A DNA stretch of 64,000 bases, taken from contig CAUYUJ010007191.1 of assembly GCA_963575745.1 (NCBI GenBank), forward strand, positions 80,001 to 144,000, read 5' to 3'. Under the pieces are notes generated by a model. The model had not been told where the DNA came from. It saw nothing but the letters and a program-made list of their open reading frames with translations, and did no database searches. The stretch comes from Prorocentrum cordatum (Eukaryota > Sar > Dinophyceae > Prorocentrales > Prorocentraceae). This document shows positions 11,042-22,265 of this stretch, piece by piece. The first letter of the stretch is position 1. Each line of letters begins with the position of its first letter. The translations under genes and the position numbers were made by a program.

Positions 11042-11431
11042 TTCCGCTGCGATCACACCGCACATCTCCCTCGTCAACGACTGCACCAGATTGCGTTGTC
11101 CGCCATGCTCGCACATGCTGGCTACAATACCATAGACGAACAAGTCTGGGTGCGGTTTCATCTGGCGGATGTCTCTTAGCAGAGACAGAGCCCTCTGCCA
11201 CTGCCACTGTTTGCCTTTCTGGCACGCGCTGATCGCAGCGTTGTAGCTGACTAGAGCTGTCTCGTGGACGTACGTCCACGACAGCTTGCCCGCGTGCAGA
11301 AGCTGAGATCGCTTGCCTGCTTGCCTGATGTTTGGCGCGCATAGCTGGTAGCCAGACAGTTGTCTTCCCGACGTCACTGCCAGCATGCTGGCAGGCCTGG
11401 CGGTCGCAACTGACTCTCTGCCGCACGCCAC
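11042..11431 (-). CDS. PPR fragment with a divergent second unit
   Basis: Minus strand: ALVSYNAAISACQKGKQWQ, with a two-residue WQ duplication inside the unit, then RALSLLRDIRQMKPHPD, then a divergent unit FVYGIVASMCEHGGQRNLVQ. The second unit has drifted far from the window's homogeneous consensus, unlike other copies. A perfect palindromic hairpin CGTGGACGTACGTCCACG sits at 11263-11280. The upstream part of this frame (about 11285-11431) is not recognisably PPR. No ATG start; exon piece or relic. Confidence 0.5.
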
Positions 11432-11559
11432 GGCAGCGGGGATGGCCGCCAGCCGGCCGCGGGCAATGCAGCGGCTGCTTGTTTTCTGCTGCTAGCTACT
11501 AGTTGCTGCCGCTGCTGGTTTGTCTGCTGCCGGATATTGAGGCCGTGGTGGGGGGTCCT

Positions 11560-12655
11560 AACTATTGGGGGCCTCATTGGGCCCACTTGGGGCCGTCTCG
11601 AGGTTCTCTGGGGGTCTGTTGGGCCGCCGTGGCGCTCTCTGGAGGGCGTGTCGGGCCGTCTGGAAGCTCTCCGAAGCCTTTTCAAATATTCTTGGGGCGT
11701 GGTCTTCTGGACGCCTCTTTGGGCGTCTTGGGGCCTTTTGGAGGCTTCTTGGAACGGCTTGAGATCTCTCGGGGCCTTGTCTGGCGGCTGTCGTGGCCAA
11801 TTCTGGCCATCTCGGACATTATCGAAGGCTGTCTCTGCGAGGTCTTCGCGGCCCAGAGCCCACAGGGACCAGGAGGCATTGGCGCCCTCTTGGGCGGTCT
11901 TGGGGTCCTCTTGAGACGTCATGGGGCACCTTCAGGGCCTCCTGGGCCGTCTGGGGCCGATGTGGAAGGCTCATGAGGCGGTCTGGAGTAGTCGAGAATT
12001 CAAAAAAGCGAGCAAGCTAAAATTCGTCGAACACCGACAAGACATCATTAAATGTTGAGTATTGGGGCTCTCTCCGTCCGGGTTCCCCTGGGGCTCTCTT
12101 GGCCCAGATTTGGACCTCGTGGGAGCCTCCTGGGAGCCCTCAGGGGCATGCTGTGGGTCTCGGACCCCTCTAGGCCCCTCTTGGAGCCTCGTTGGAGCCG
12201 TCTTGGGGCCCTGACGGCGACCTCTGAGAGCCTTCTTTGGGGCTCTCTGAGCCCGTCTTGGCGCTCTCTTGGGCCGTCCTTTTGTACTCTTGAACCGTCT
12301 TGGGGCCCTCTTTGGGGCCTCTGGGGCCGTCTCAGACCATTGTGGAAGGCCCATGTCGCCGTCTTGGGCGTTCGGGATCCCGAAAAGGCGATCAACCTAA
12401 AATACATCAACAACCCTGGGAAGATCGTCGATTCTTACGTCTTGAGGCTCTATCAGAAGCCCTCTGGGCGCGCTCTTGGGGCGCCTTGGGGGCTTCTTCG
12501 GCCGTCTCGAGGCCATATTGGACAGTGTTGGAGCCCTATCGGGTCGTCTTGGCGCCCTCCTGAGCGTCCCAGGGCCGTCTTGGGGCAGACTGAGGCCGTC
12601 TTCGGGCACTCCTGAGGCTCTCAGGACGGCCAGGGGGGTCCTGCAGATGATGATA
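11560..12655. repeat. C-rich minisatellite array with two AT-rich islands
   Basis: Array of GGGCCGTCTTGG-like words. Islands at about 11990-12055 and 12372-12445 contain AAAAAGCGAGCAAGC and CGAAAAGGCGATCAACC respectively, followed by CATCATTAAATG or GATCGTCGATTC segments. Confidence 0.7.
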
Positions 12656-12675
12656 TTTGGGCCCAGGCCTTCTCG

Positions 12676-12945
12676 CACGCAAATGCCCCTGATGTGTAGG
12701 TAAGATGACGTCGGGCTCCAGCTTCGCCTCCCACATCTCGCTGAGAAGCGCCAGCGCCCGCTGCCATTGCTCGCCCTTCTCGCACGCGCTGATCACAGCG
12801 TTGTAGCTGATGACGTTGGGTTCCAGCTTCGTCTCCCACATCTCGCTGAGCAGCGCCAGAGCCCGCTGCCACTGCTCACCCTTCTCGCACGCGCTGATCC
12901 CAGCGCTGTAGCTGACTGGGGCTGACGAGTGGACTACGTCCATGA
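12676..12945 (-). CDS. PPR fragment, two near-identical units plus a frameshifted half unit
   Basis: In sense: VSYSAGISACEKGEQWQRAL, then ALLSEMWETKLEPNVISYN, AVISACEKGEQWQRALALLS, and EMWEAKLEPDVI. The two units are almost identical at protein level. After DVI the next half unit (TYTSGAFACEK) is reached only by skipping two bases: ATC, TTACC (12699-12703), TAC. The hairpin GTGGAC-TAC-GTCCAT is at 12929-12943. Upstream residues CQFGADFMDVVH are shared with other modules. RNA-binding repeat protein by family; no start or stop can be fixed. Confidence 0.62.
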
Positions 12946-13149
12946 AATCTGCCCCGAACTGGCAAATGCTGATGGACGTGCTGCCGAAAGGCTTACATGA
13001 TGGCGTGGGGCTCGAACTTCGCATTCCGCGCAAGACAACTGCGTGCTGCTGCTTGCAGCCGCTGCTGCGTGCTGTTCGCAATGCTTACTTGCCGGTGCTG
13101 CGTGCTGCCACTGCTTGTAGCTGAAGGGTGCTGCTGGTGTTGGGTCACC

Positions 13150-13215
13150 GTTCCCGCATGCGCTGATCCCAGCGCTGTAGCTAGGGCTGACCCGTAGACT
13201 AACGTCCAAGAATGC
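13150..13215 (-). pseudogene. Half-PPR scar
   Basis: Minus strand PSYSAGISACGNGD. The expected hairpin position reads CGTAGACTAACGTCCAAG, with two broken stem pairs, so the stem is degraded here. Confidence 0.45.
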
Positions 13216-13333
13216 CTGTGGTCAGAGTGCCCTTGCTTCTGCCCATTGCTTCAGAGTGCGCTCTTTGCTTGATGATTCTGACGTCGCCCAGAACAGCGCT
13301 GGCAGTGTCAGCGGCAGACGATCCAGGGGCATG

Positions 13334-13335
<2 letters not shown>

Positions 13336-13372
<37 letters not shown>

Positions 13373-13835
13373 TCCTTCTCCTCCCCCTCCTCCTCCTACA
13401 CCTCTTCCTCCTCCTCCTCCTCCTCCTCCTCCTCCTCCTCCTCCTCCTCCTCCTCCTCCTTCTCTCCTCCTCTCCTCTCCTCTCCTCCTCTCCTCCTCCT
13501 CCTCCTCCTCCTCCCTCCTCCTCCTCCTCCTCCTCCTCTCCTCCTCCTCCTCCTCCTCCTCTCCTCCTCCTCCTCCTCCTCCTCCTCCTCCTCCTCCTCC
13601 TCCTCCTCCTCCTCCTCCTCCTCCTCCTCCTCCTCCTCCTCCTCCTCCTCCTCCTCCTCCTCCTCCTCTCCTCCTCCTCCTCCTCCTCCTCCTCCTCCTC
13701 CTCCTCCTCCTCCTCCTCCTCCTCCTCCTCCTCTCCTCCTCCTCCTCCTCCTCCTCCTCCTCCTCTCTCCTCCCTCCTACTCCTCCCTCCTCCTCCTCCT
13801 TCCTCCTCCTCCCCCTCCTCCTCCTACACCTCTTC
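13336..13835. repeat. (GCA)n followed by ~450-bp (CCT)n tract
   Basis: Twelve or so GCA triplets (13336-13373) switch to a CCT/CTC tract with single-base phase slips (CTCTCC) and a near-duplicated edge: CCCTCCTCCTCCTACACCTC occurs at both ends (near 13384 and 13812). Frames are Ser, Leu or Pro runs; not a gene. DNA at 13860-14480 beyond it holds CTG-rich module sequence and nothing else I recognise. Confidence 0.93.
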
Positions 13836-14499
13836 CTCTCGCCTGTCGTCCGCTGCCCCCGCCTTGGGAGCCGCCGTGAAGCGTGGTGCGGCCTCCCGGA
13901 GGTGTGTGGGAGCCCCTGGGGGTGTCGTTACAGCGTGGGACTCGACCCTCGTACTCGGCGCATGCCTTTGCGTGCTGCTGCTTGCTGCCGCTGTTGCGTG
14001 TTGGTCCTGTTTGCCGATTGTGTGTTTTCGTTGTTGCCTGCGGCTGAAAGGTGCTGCTGATGGCCACGCCTGATTGGAGCGTGCTGCTGACCGCTGCCTG
14101 CTGCTGCTGTTTGCCGTTGCCGTGTGCTGACGCTATTGCTGCATGCTTCGTGCTGCGTGGTGTTGCCGTAATGGAGGCGTTTTGGGCCGCCCCCGGATGA
14201 TCTACAGCCGTGAGGCTGTGTTTGGACCAAGGCTGGAAATTCACAAGCAACAGTGGGCCTTCTTTTCTAACGATGTTCCATGCTGGCTGTGGCCGCCCGA
14301 GGAGGTCGGAGGATGCGCGCGGGCTGCACGAACTGGGAAGAATGTCGAAGGCATTGCAGAGAATGCCCCCAATGGCCGGCCTATCTGACGCACTCTGAGA
14401 AAGAACCCCCGGACGAGTCGCCCATTCAGACAGGAGCCTTTGCAAAGGAGGGGAGAGCAATAAGAGGCGCATGGGCGCTTCATTTTCCTGGGTGGCCAG

Positions 14500-15080
14500 C
14501 GCGATCCCAGAGATCTCTGAGAAACCTTCCCTCGGAAGCCTCTTGGAGCGGTTCTGGGCGTGTCTTATGGCCTCTCGAGGGTCTCTTGGGACCTGATTTG
14601 GGCCTCTTGGAACGCCTCCTGGGGCGTCTGGGGGGCCTCTTGGGGGTCAGCTCTTGGGGGTCAGCTGGCGGTTTTTGAGATCATCCTGGAGCGGTGGGCG
14701 CGACATGGCAGTTCGAGTTCCCCCTCGTAAGGCCCTCGTGGGGCGTTCCTGGGCCGTCTTGGGGTCCTCTTGGGCCGTCTTGGGGCCCTCTTGGGCTGTG
14801 TGGGAGTTCGCTTGGGGGCCTCTTGAGCCATCTTGGTGCGATCTTGGGGGCCATGGGGCCGGCTTGGAGCGAGGAGACCCCGAAAAGGCGAGGTCGCTGA
14901 ACCCCTTCAAGAAAACCTCAAGGAAATCAATGATTTTGGCCTCTCGGGGCCCTCCTCGGGGACCTCTCTTGAGGCCGTCTTGAGCCGCCTTCCCGCACTA
15001 TGGGGCCGTCTGGAAGCCATATTGGCGACCTCTTGGACCGTCTGGGGACGTCTCAAGCCATCTTGGACCCTTAAGGTCCT
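14500..15080. repeat. C-rich minisatellite array
   Basis: Words like CTCTTGGGCCGTCTTGGGGC. An AT-richer island with CCGAAAAGGCGAGG and CAAGGAAATCAATGATTTTG lies at 14876-14942. Confidence 0.7.
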
Positions 15081-15264
15081 CAGAAGCCGTCCTGGAAGTT
15101 GTAGGTCGTGCCTGCGACACAGGAAGAAAGCAGAGCTTCTAGTCGCACTACTCATCGAGTGTGGACGAACGACAATGACGTCGGCCGCATCCAACATTCT
15201 GTGGGATTGTCTGTCCGGTCGCATGTATCGTCGAATGCGGACGATGAACTCAAGGACTAACCCG

Positions 15265-16195
15265 GGGCTTCGGGCAGAAGTCAGGCGAGCTCCTGGGAAG
15301 CTCCAACAAGGCCCCGAGTGCACCCCAAAGGGGTCCAAAAAGAAGTGCCGTCACTCCACTTGCTCTTGGGCTCTCTCGGAATGCACTTCAAGTCGTCTTG
15401 GAAGCCTCCTTGTGGTCTCGTGGGGCCCGCTCCTGCCTACCCTGCGGCTTCAGGCGCGACTGAAGCGACGCGTGGACGAGCTCCGAGGGGCCCCAAGTGG
15501 GCCCAGCGAGAATCCACTAGCAAGTGGCGTCACTCCATTTGCTTGTGGGCTTTCTTGGAATCCATTTGAAGCCGCTCCGCAAGCCCTCCTGGGGCCTCTT
15601 GGGGCCTGCTTGGGCCTACTCTGGCGCTTCAGGCGGGTCTTAGGCGGCGCCTGGGAACGCTCCGAGAGGGCCCCAGGTAGGCCCTGAGAGAATCCAAAAG
15701 TAAGTGGAGTGACACCACTTGCTTGTGGGCCAGCTTGGAGGGCTGTTGGAAATCTCTGGGGGTCTCCCCTTGAAGCCTCTCGGGCCCTCTCGGAGCTACC
15801 CTGGGGCTCCGAGCAGAAGTCAGGCGAGCTCCTGGGAGGCTCCAACAGGGCCCCAAGTGCACCCCTAAGAGGGCCCAAAAAGAAGTGGCGTCACTCAACT
15901 TGCTTTTGGGCTCTCTCGGAATGCACTTCAAGCCGTCTTGGAAGCCTCCTTGTGGTCTCGTGGGGCCCGCTCCTGCCTACCCTGCGGCTTCAGGCGGGAC
16001 TGAGGCGGCCTCCGGGAGCGCTCGGAGAGCGCCCCAAGTGCCACGAGTGGGCCCAGATAGAATCCACAAGCAAGTGGCGTCACTCCATTTGCTTGTGGGA
16101 TCTCTTGGAATCCACTTGAAGCCAATCTGAACGCCCTTATGGGGCCTCTTGGGGCCTGCTTGGGCCTACCCTGGGGCTTCAGGCGGGTCCTCTAG
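15265..16195. repeat. Tandem duplication, ~545-bp spacing, with ~185-bp subunits
   Basis: The segment containing AGAAGTCAGGCGAGCTCCTG at 15278 recurs at 15810 with matching downstream sequence (TGGTCTCGTGGGGCCCGCTC in both). Inside, a shorter unit with AAGTGGCGTCACTCCATTTG and CTTGGAATCCA recurs several times. No protein assigned. Confidence 0.72.
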
Positions 16196-16199
16196 GACC

Positions 16200-17340
16200 C
16201 TTTGGGCCTCTCTGGGACTTCTCTTGGGGCTTTCTTGGGCCATCGTGGGGCGCTCTTGGGAGCCTCTCTGGGGCCGCCCTGGCACGATCTAAGAGGCCCC
16301 TGACACCGTCTTGGGCGCCTGAAGGCGGAAAAGGTGAAAACATCCCCCCAAAAGTTGAAAAAACCATGCAACATCAAAAAAAAGTAATCTCGGCTTCTGG
16401 AAGCGCTCCCTGGGAGTCTCTTGGGGCGGTCCTGGGGCGTCATGGGTGCCTCTTGGGCTGTCTGGGGGCCATGCTTAGCAGTCTTGCGCCGTCGCCTGCG
16501 CCATCGGGGCCCCTCCGAAGGCTACCGAGGCGGCTCCGAGGGCCCGCCGAGGCATACCCTGGGGCTTCAGGCGGGTCCTCTGGGACCCTTTGGGTCTCTC
16601 TGGGACTTCTCTTGGGGCCCTCCAAGATCGACTTGGGGCCGTCTTGGAACCGTCTTGGGGCTTTCATGGGCCGTGTTGGGGCGCTCTTGGGAGCCTCTGG
16701 GGCCGCCCTGGCACGATCTGGGAGGCCCCTGAGGCCGTCTTGGGCGGCTGAAGCCCGAAAAGAGTAGAGCAAGAAAAAATCTAATAATTTATGAATTCGG
16801 CCTCTGGGGGGGCTCTGGGGTCCCTCTTGGCTCGACTTCGGGCTCTCTTGGGCTATCCTGGGGCCGTCTTGGCGCCCTCTTGGGGCCCTGCGAGGCCGGC
16901 TCGGAACCTTCTGGGGCCGGCTTGGGCCGGCTTGGGGGCCTCTCGGACAACTTGAGCTTCTCTAGGACTTCTCTTGGGGCATTCCAGGACCATCTTGGGG
17001 CCGTCTTGGAACCGTCTTGGGGCTTCCTGGGCCGTGTTGGGGCGCTCTTGGGAGCCTCTGGGGCCGCCCTGGTGCGATCTGGGGGGCCCTGACACCGTCT
17101 TGGGCGGCTGAAGCCCGAAAAGGTGAGAGCGCCCCCAAAACATTGAAGAGCCCATACTGCCTCAAAAAAACAAAAATCTCGGCTTCCGGACGCGCCCCCT
17201 GGGGGTCTCTTCGGGGCGGTCCTGGGGCGTCACGGGCGCCTCTTGGGCTGTCCGGGGGCCATGCTCGGCAGTCTTGCGCCGTCGCCTGCGCCATCGGGGC
17301 CCCTCCGAAGGGCTGCCGAGAGGCGGCTCCGAGGGCCCGC
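16200..17340. repeat. Tandem duplication of ~790 bp within C-rich array
   Basis: ATCTCGGCTTCTGGAAGCGC (16388) and ATCTCGGCTTCCGGACGCGC (17177) begin closely matching stretches that continue through GCAGTCTTGCGCCGTCGCCT. The preceding GCGCTCTTGGGAGCCTCT segment and the A-rich islands (16325-16395, 16745-16805, 17112-17180) are duplicated too. Confidence 0.7.
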
Positions 17341-17399
17341 GCGGAGCGGCCCGGGCCACGTGGGGGGCGCCCCCGGACCGGCCCGGGGGGGACGGGTTC

Positions 17400-17655
17400 G
17401 ATGCCACCGCTCGCTCTTTTCGCGCGCGCGCGCTGTGCGCAGTATCGTAGGGCAGGTGACGTTGGGCTCCAGCTTCGCCTCCCGCATCTCGCTGAAGAGC
17501 GCCAGAGCCAGCTGCCAATGCTCCCCTTTCTCGCACGCGCTGGTGGCAGCATTGCAGCTGACTGGGGCTGACCCGTTGACTGCGTCCATGGAATCTGTAC
17601 GAAGCAGTTCTCGGAGGAGCGGCGGAGATGCTGCCGAACGGCAAATTATCAACAT
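17400..17655 (-). CDS. PPR fragment, one unit plus shifted half unit
   Basis: Sense: PVSCNAATSACEKGEHWQ, then LALALFSEMREAKLEPNVT. The following half repeat is displaced by the pentamer TGCCC (17450-17454) between ACC and TAC. The hairpin is partly broken (CCGTTGAC-TGC-GTCCATGG, one mismatch and one G-T pair). The frame opens upstream without ATG. An exon of a minus-strand PPR gene, or a relic. Confidence 0.55.
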
Positions 17656-17831
17656 GGCGGCGAGGTATGTGTCCAGCAGCGCCGGAGCTGGAGGCGGTCT
17701 TGGAATGTCTTGGGCGGGTGTGCGCTATCTGGAAGGGTGTGGGCTATCTCGGAGTGGTCCCTTGGGGGGTTTATCGTGGCATCGACTGCTGCGGGAATCC
17801 CGTAGTTCAGTGCCGCTACAACCTCTTCCAA

Positions 17832-17912
17832 GAGGAGGAGGAGGAGGAGGAGGAGGAGGAGGAGGAGGAGGAGGAGGAGGAGGAGGAGGAGGAGGAGGAG
17901 GAGGAGGAGAGG
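17832..17912. repeat. (GGA)n tract
   Basis: About 27 nearly pure GGA triplets. Followed by AG-rich then C-rich DNA to 18460 with no gene signal. Confidence 0.9.
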
Positions 17913-18477
17913 GGGGGGCGCATGCTCCCAGAGGAGAAAGAGGCCGAGGCAGGCGGGAGGCGGCTCGAGAAGAGATGGGGTGCCCACGGGGGCCATCTGG
18001 AGCCCCCTTGGGCCATTCTGGGGCCCTCTTTGTCTTCAACAGGTCCCGGAGCCCTCTTGGGCCATTGTGCGGCCCTCTTGGGCCACACTGGGGCCCTCTG
18101 GGGCCGTCCTGGGGACCTCCACGGCCGTCGTGGGGCCCTGGTGGGGGTCTGCGGCCGTGTTGGAGCTCGGCTGGGGCCCTCCTGGGCAATTCCTGGGACG
18201 TCTTGGGGGGCCACCCGAAACTCTACCAAGCTGTCTGGAGCCAGTATTGGGGATGGCGGGGCCTTCTTGGGCCGTTCTGGTGCGCTCGTCGGGGCCTTTC
18301 GGGCCATCTTGGGGCGATCGTAAACGTGCATGGAGCCGCGTGGTCGGAGTCCTCTTGGGCCCTCTTGGGCTGTTTTGTTGGGGTCCACGTGGAACGGTGT
18401 CGGCGTCTAGGAGCGGCCGTGGAGCGTCTGGGACGACCTGAAGGCGCTCAGGCGCTGTTGGGCTATGTTGTTCTCAT

Positions 18478-18668
18478 CGTACTCAAGGACCTTCTCCCAA
18501 AAGCAATTTCGAGCACCCCGAGAAGTGTCGTGACAGTGTCTCCCCGACACGCTAGCGAAGTACCGAACAAGTATCGCACCCCAGGGCCCACCACGCAAAA
18601 ACCATGCAGCTTCGATACATCCCTGGTGCTCGAAATTCTCTCTGGTGGTCAAGGCTTCAAGTAGGCAT
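18478..18668. repeat. ~180-bp dispersed repeat, copy 2
   Basis: Diverged copy of 7090-7272: shares CTCAAGGACC, AGTGTCG iterations, CCAGGGCCC and GGTGCTCGAAATTCTCTCTG. Same orientation; unlike copy 1 it does not abut a triplet tract. Confidence 0.68.
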
Positions 18669-18779
18669 CATAACTCTTGGCGCTCTTGGGGCGTCTTAGA
18701 GCGCCTTGGGACGTCTTCAAGCGGCCCGGGGCCGCCCGGGAGGCCCGCTGGGGCGCCGAAGGAGCCTTTGGGACAGCGT

Positions 18780-19196
18780 ACTTCGCGCACGCGCGTATGT
18801 CTGAAATGTAATACAGATAACGTCGAGCTCCAGCTTCTCCTCCCGCATCTCGCTGAGCAGCACCAACGCCTGCTGCCACTGCCCGCCCTTCTCGCACGCG
18901 CTGATCCCAGCGCTGTAGCTGATGACGCCGTGCTCCAGCTTCGCCTCCCGCATCTCGCTGAGCAGCGCCAAAGCCCGCTGCCACTGCCCGCCCTTCCCGC
19001 ACGCGCTGACCCCAGTGCTGTAGCTGACTAGGGCTGACCCGTGGACTCCGTCCACGACATCTTTCTGGAATGGTTCTCGGAGGAACGGCGCAGATTGTAC
19101 CGAAAATCTACAAACACGGCGGCGGCTCGGGCGGCGCCTTCGTGTCCGAGCTCTTGCAGCGCTGCAGCAGCTTGGCCCAGCGCACTGCTCGTTCAC
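18780..19196 (-). CDS. PPR fragment with conserved leader, two units
   Basis: A basic leader (CRFSVQSAPFLREPFQKDVV) precedes LVSYSTGVSACGKGGQWQ, a full unit, then ISYSAGISACEKGGQWQQAL and SEMREEKLELDVI. The next half unit is shifted by TGTAT (18811-18815). The leader is shared with 20511-20666 and 42040-42182, which makes it the best candidate for a true N-terminal or upstream exon, but the frame starts at GTG, not ATG. A 17-bp deletion relative to 42100-42137 disturbs the leader frame. The hairpin CGTGGAC-TCC-GTCCACG is at 19040-19056. RNA-binding role by family only. Confidence 0.6.
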
Positions 19197-19840
19197 CCCC
19201 CTCCTATTGAGGACAGTTTCGAAGTTTCTCGGGGATGTGCGTCGAAGTCGAAGCCCATCTGAGGCGCCTCAGGAGCGCTCGGGGAAGGGCTCGGGAGGCC
19301 ATCGGGGAAAGCCACCGAAAGCGCCGGGGAGGCTCGCAAGGATCTACAGGGAGGGCCCAAGAGAGCTTCAAGAAAATTTGAAATCCAGTGAACTCTTAAG
19401 AGAAACCGCTGTTGGGTCGGCCATCACCTCCGGGCGCGCCTTGATGGTGCGATCCAGTCGCATCACCGCCAACGGGAGGGTTTGTTCGCCATGTCCCATT
19501 CTGTTCGCCCAGAGGGTCTGTGGAGGCCTTCGGGCGAACAGAACGGGACAGGGCAAGGAATGGGGAAGACATGTCCGAATCTCCTGGGCCCCCCAGATGC
19601 TCGTCCGAAGAATGCGGAGAGGTCCCAGGGTCATATCAATTGGCTGCTGTCCCAGGGGTCCGGTCTGCTTGGCCCGAAGAGTTTGCCAAGGCCCCTGGGG
19701 GAACAGAATGGCACAGCATATCGGGCAAAGGGGGGCGGTAGCTGGCCTGTCAGACCCGGCGTTCGTCTTCTGCCCAAGCGGCGCGGGGCCCACGGGCCCC
19801 AGGGTTGGCGTCCCGCTGGGATTCCTCTTGTTCGCCCACA
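19024..19840. repeat. Segmental duplication block A, copy 1
   Basis: Matches 42008-42838 almost base for base, apart from a 17-bp deletion near 19132 and a few substitutions, and diverges abruptly after CTTGTTCGCCCACAG. A shorter third copy is at 20485-21150. It carries the PPR leader at one end and a perfect 12-bp stem hairpin TTCTGTTCGCCC/GGGCGAACAGAA (19499-19510 and 19532-19543). Confidence 0.88.
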
Positions 19841-19844
19841 GCCT

Positions 19845-20511
19845 CCCGGGGGGGCTCTCAGGGCCCTCTCGGGCCGTCTTGGGTGCCTCTTGGGCCGTCT
19901 TGGGGCCGTCTGAGACCCGCCTCGGCGCCTCTTGGGCTGGCTTGGGCCGTCTTGGGCCGCTCCTGGGGCCGTCTTGGGTGCCTGTTGGGCCGTCTTGGGC
20001 GCCTCCTGGGCTGTCCTGGGGCCGTCCTGGGCCGCCGTGGGGCCGTCTTGGGGGCCCTCTTGGCCTGTCTTGGGGCTCTCTTGGGGTCCTCTTCGGCCGT
20101 CTTGGAGCGGTCTGGGGGAGCTCTTGGCCCGTCTTGGAGCGTCGGGGTGCCGAAAAGGCGAGGAGGCCGAAACCATCGAAAAACACAATGGAAATCGACG
20201 GTTTCTACCGCTCGGGGCCCTCTTGGGAGGCCTCTGGGGAAGCCTCTTGGGGCGTCTGGGAGGCTTCTTGGGCCGTCTTGGGCCAATCTTGAGCGTCTTG
20301 GGCCCATCTTGGGGCGTGCCGGGGCCCTCCGGAGCCGTCTTGGGGGCCTCTTGGGGCTTCCTTGGCGCGTCTTGGGGCGGCCCGGGGCGGCCCGGGGCGG
20401 CCCGGGGCCAGCCAGGGGCGATTATGAGTTAATGGGGCCTGCGCCCTTCTGGCACGCACTGGGCCCTGCAATGTAGTAGAGACTAGGGCTGACCCGTGGA
20501 CTCCGTCCACG
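19845..20511 (-). repeat. C-rich array (block B-type, partial) ending in half-PPR plus hairpin
   Basis: Same sequence as the right part of block B (21605-22253): CCGTCTTGGGTGCCTCTTGG words, the island CGAAAAGGCGAGGAGGCCG with AAATCGACGGTTTCT (20150-20215), then the scar YYIAGPSACQKGAG. The scar is displaced by TCTAC after GTC. The hairpin CGTGGAC-TCC-GTCCACG is at 20495-20511. Confidence 0.75.
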
Positions 20512-21150
20512 ACATCTTTCTGGAATGGTTTTCGGAGGAACGGCGCAGATTGCACCGAAAATCTACAAACACGGCGGCGGTTCGGGCGGCGGCTGCGAGA
20601 CTGCGCCTTCGTGTCCGAGCTCTTGCAGCGCTCCAGCAGCTTGGCCCCGGCGCACTTCTCGTTCACCCCCCTTCTATTGAGGGCAGTTTCGAAGTCTCTC
20701 GGGGATGTGCGTCGAAGTCGAAGCTCATCTGAGGCGTCTCAGGAGCGCCTGGGGAAGGGCTCGGGAGGCCATCGGGGACAACCACCGAAAGCGCCGGGGA
20801 GCGCAAGGATCTAGAGGGAGGGCCCCAGAGAGCTTAAAGAAAATCTGAAATTCTGTAAAATCTTAACAGAAGCCGCTGTTGGGTCGGCTATCACCTCCGG
20901 GCACGCCTTGATGGTGCGATCCAGTCGCATCGCCGCCAACGGGAGGGTTTGTTCGCCAAGTCCCATTCTGCTTGCCCAGAGGGTCTGTGGTCCGAAGAGT
21001 GCGGAGAGGTGCCTGGGTCATATCAATTGGCTGCTGTCCCAGGGGTCCGGTCTGGTTGGCCCGAAGAGTTTGCCAAGGCCCATGGGGGAACATTATGGCA
21101 CAGCATATCGGGCAAAGGGGGGCGGTAGCTGGCCTGTCAGACCCGGCGGT
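20485..21150. repeat. Segmental duplication block A, copy 3 (internally deleted)
   Basis: Aligns with 19024-19760 but lacks about 100 bp between GGGTCTGTGG and TCCGAAGAGTGCGGAGAGGT, so the 12-bp stem hairpin seen in the other copies is lost. Ends at GACCCGGCGG and runs into a CTG/CCT tract. Confidence 0.82.
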
Positions 21151-21164
21151 AGCTCTCCTGTGTT

Positions 21165-21270
21165 CTTCAGCTGCTGCTGCTGCTCGGAGGTCCTGCTGCT
21201 TCCTCCCCCTCCTCGTCCTCCTCCTCCTCCGCCTCCTCCTCCTCCTCCTCCTCTTCCACCTTCTTCTCCT
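21165..21270. repeat. CTG then CCT triplet tract
   Basis: Short CTGCTGCTG followed by imperfect CCTCCT. The same join to block B is seen at 54585-54655. Confidence 0.8.
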
Positions 21271-21290
21271 CTTTCGCTGGATTCTCCATG

Positions 21291-22265
21291 CCCTCGGTCG
21301 GCAATCGTCGATCCTACGACGACTCTCCCCAACAGAGAAACATCGAAGGCCCTCGGAGCGTCCAACATTGTTCTTTTGTGCCTTCGATATGCCGGTCGCC
21401 TCTCGTCCGCTCCCCCCCTCCTGGAAGCAATTCTGAGGCCACTTAGGGCTTCGTGGGGGCCGTTTGGGGATCTCTTGGGGCGTTTTTGCCTGCGATATGC
21501 CTGTCGCCTCTCGTCCGCTCCCCCGCTCCTGGAGGGAATTCTGAAGCCACTGAAGGCTTCGTGGGGGCCGTTTCGGAGCCTCTTCGGCCTTCTTTTGGGC
21601 CTCCCGGGGGGGCTCTTAGGGCCCTCTCGGGCCGTCTTGGGTGCCTCTTGGGCCGTCTTGGGGCCGTCTGAGGCCCGCCTCGGCGCCTCTTGGGCTGTCT
21701 TGGGCCGTCTTGGGCCGCTCCTGGGGCCGTCTTGGGTGCCTCTTGGGCCGTCTTGGGCGCCTCCTGGGCCGTCCTGGGGCCGTCCTGGGGCGTCTTGGGA
21801 CCGTCTTGGGGCCCTCCTGGCCCGTCTTGGGGCTCTCTTGGGGTCCTCTTCGGCCGTCTTGGAGCGGTCGGGGGGACTTCTTGGGCCGTCTTGGAGCGTC
21901 GGGAAGCCGAAGAGGCGAGGAGGCCGAAAACATCGAAAAACACAAGAGAAATCTACGATTTCTGTCGCTCGGGGCCCTCTTGGGAGGCCTCTTGGGAGGC
22001 CTCTTCGGGCGTCTTGGACGCCTCTTGGGCCGTCTGGGGCGAATCTCGGGCGTCTTGGACCCATCTTTAAGCGTGCCGGGGCTCTCCGGGGCCGTCTTGG
22101 GGGCTTCTGGGGGCCCTCTCGACATGTCCTGGAGCCTGCCTGGGCGGCCCGGGGCGGCCCGGGGCCAGCCCGGGGCGGTTTTGACTCATTGAAGCCTGCG
22201 CCCTTCTGGCACGCACTGGGCCCTGCAATGTAGTAGAGACTAGGGCTGACCCTGGACTCCTTCCA
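21291..22265. repeat. Segmental duplication block B, copy 1
   Basis: Starts at CCCTCGGTCGGCAATCGTCG and ends in the half-PPR scar (YYIAGPSACQKGAG, minus) and a degraded hairpin CTGGACTCCTTCCATG. Copies 2 and 3 are at 44155-45110 and 54656-55624. It contains two copies of a GCGATATGCCTGTCGCCTCT-type unit (near 21386 and 21491), a C-rich minisatellite and the island CCGAAGAGGCGAGGAGGCCG with ATCTACGATTTCTGTC. Confidence 0.88.

Noticed and set aside
13212-14060. 282-codon Ser/Leu/Pro frame
   Set aside because: CCT triplet slippage product.
18780-19196. Complete PPR gene with start codon
   Set aside because: The apparent first codon is GTG and the leader is disturbed by a 17-bp deletion relative to the 42-kb copy; only a fragment can be supported.
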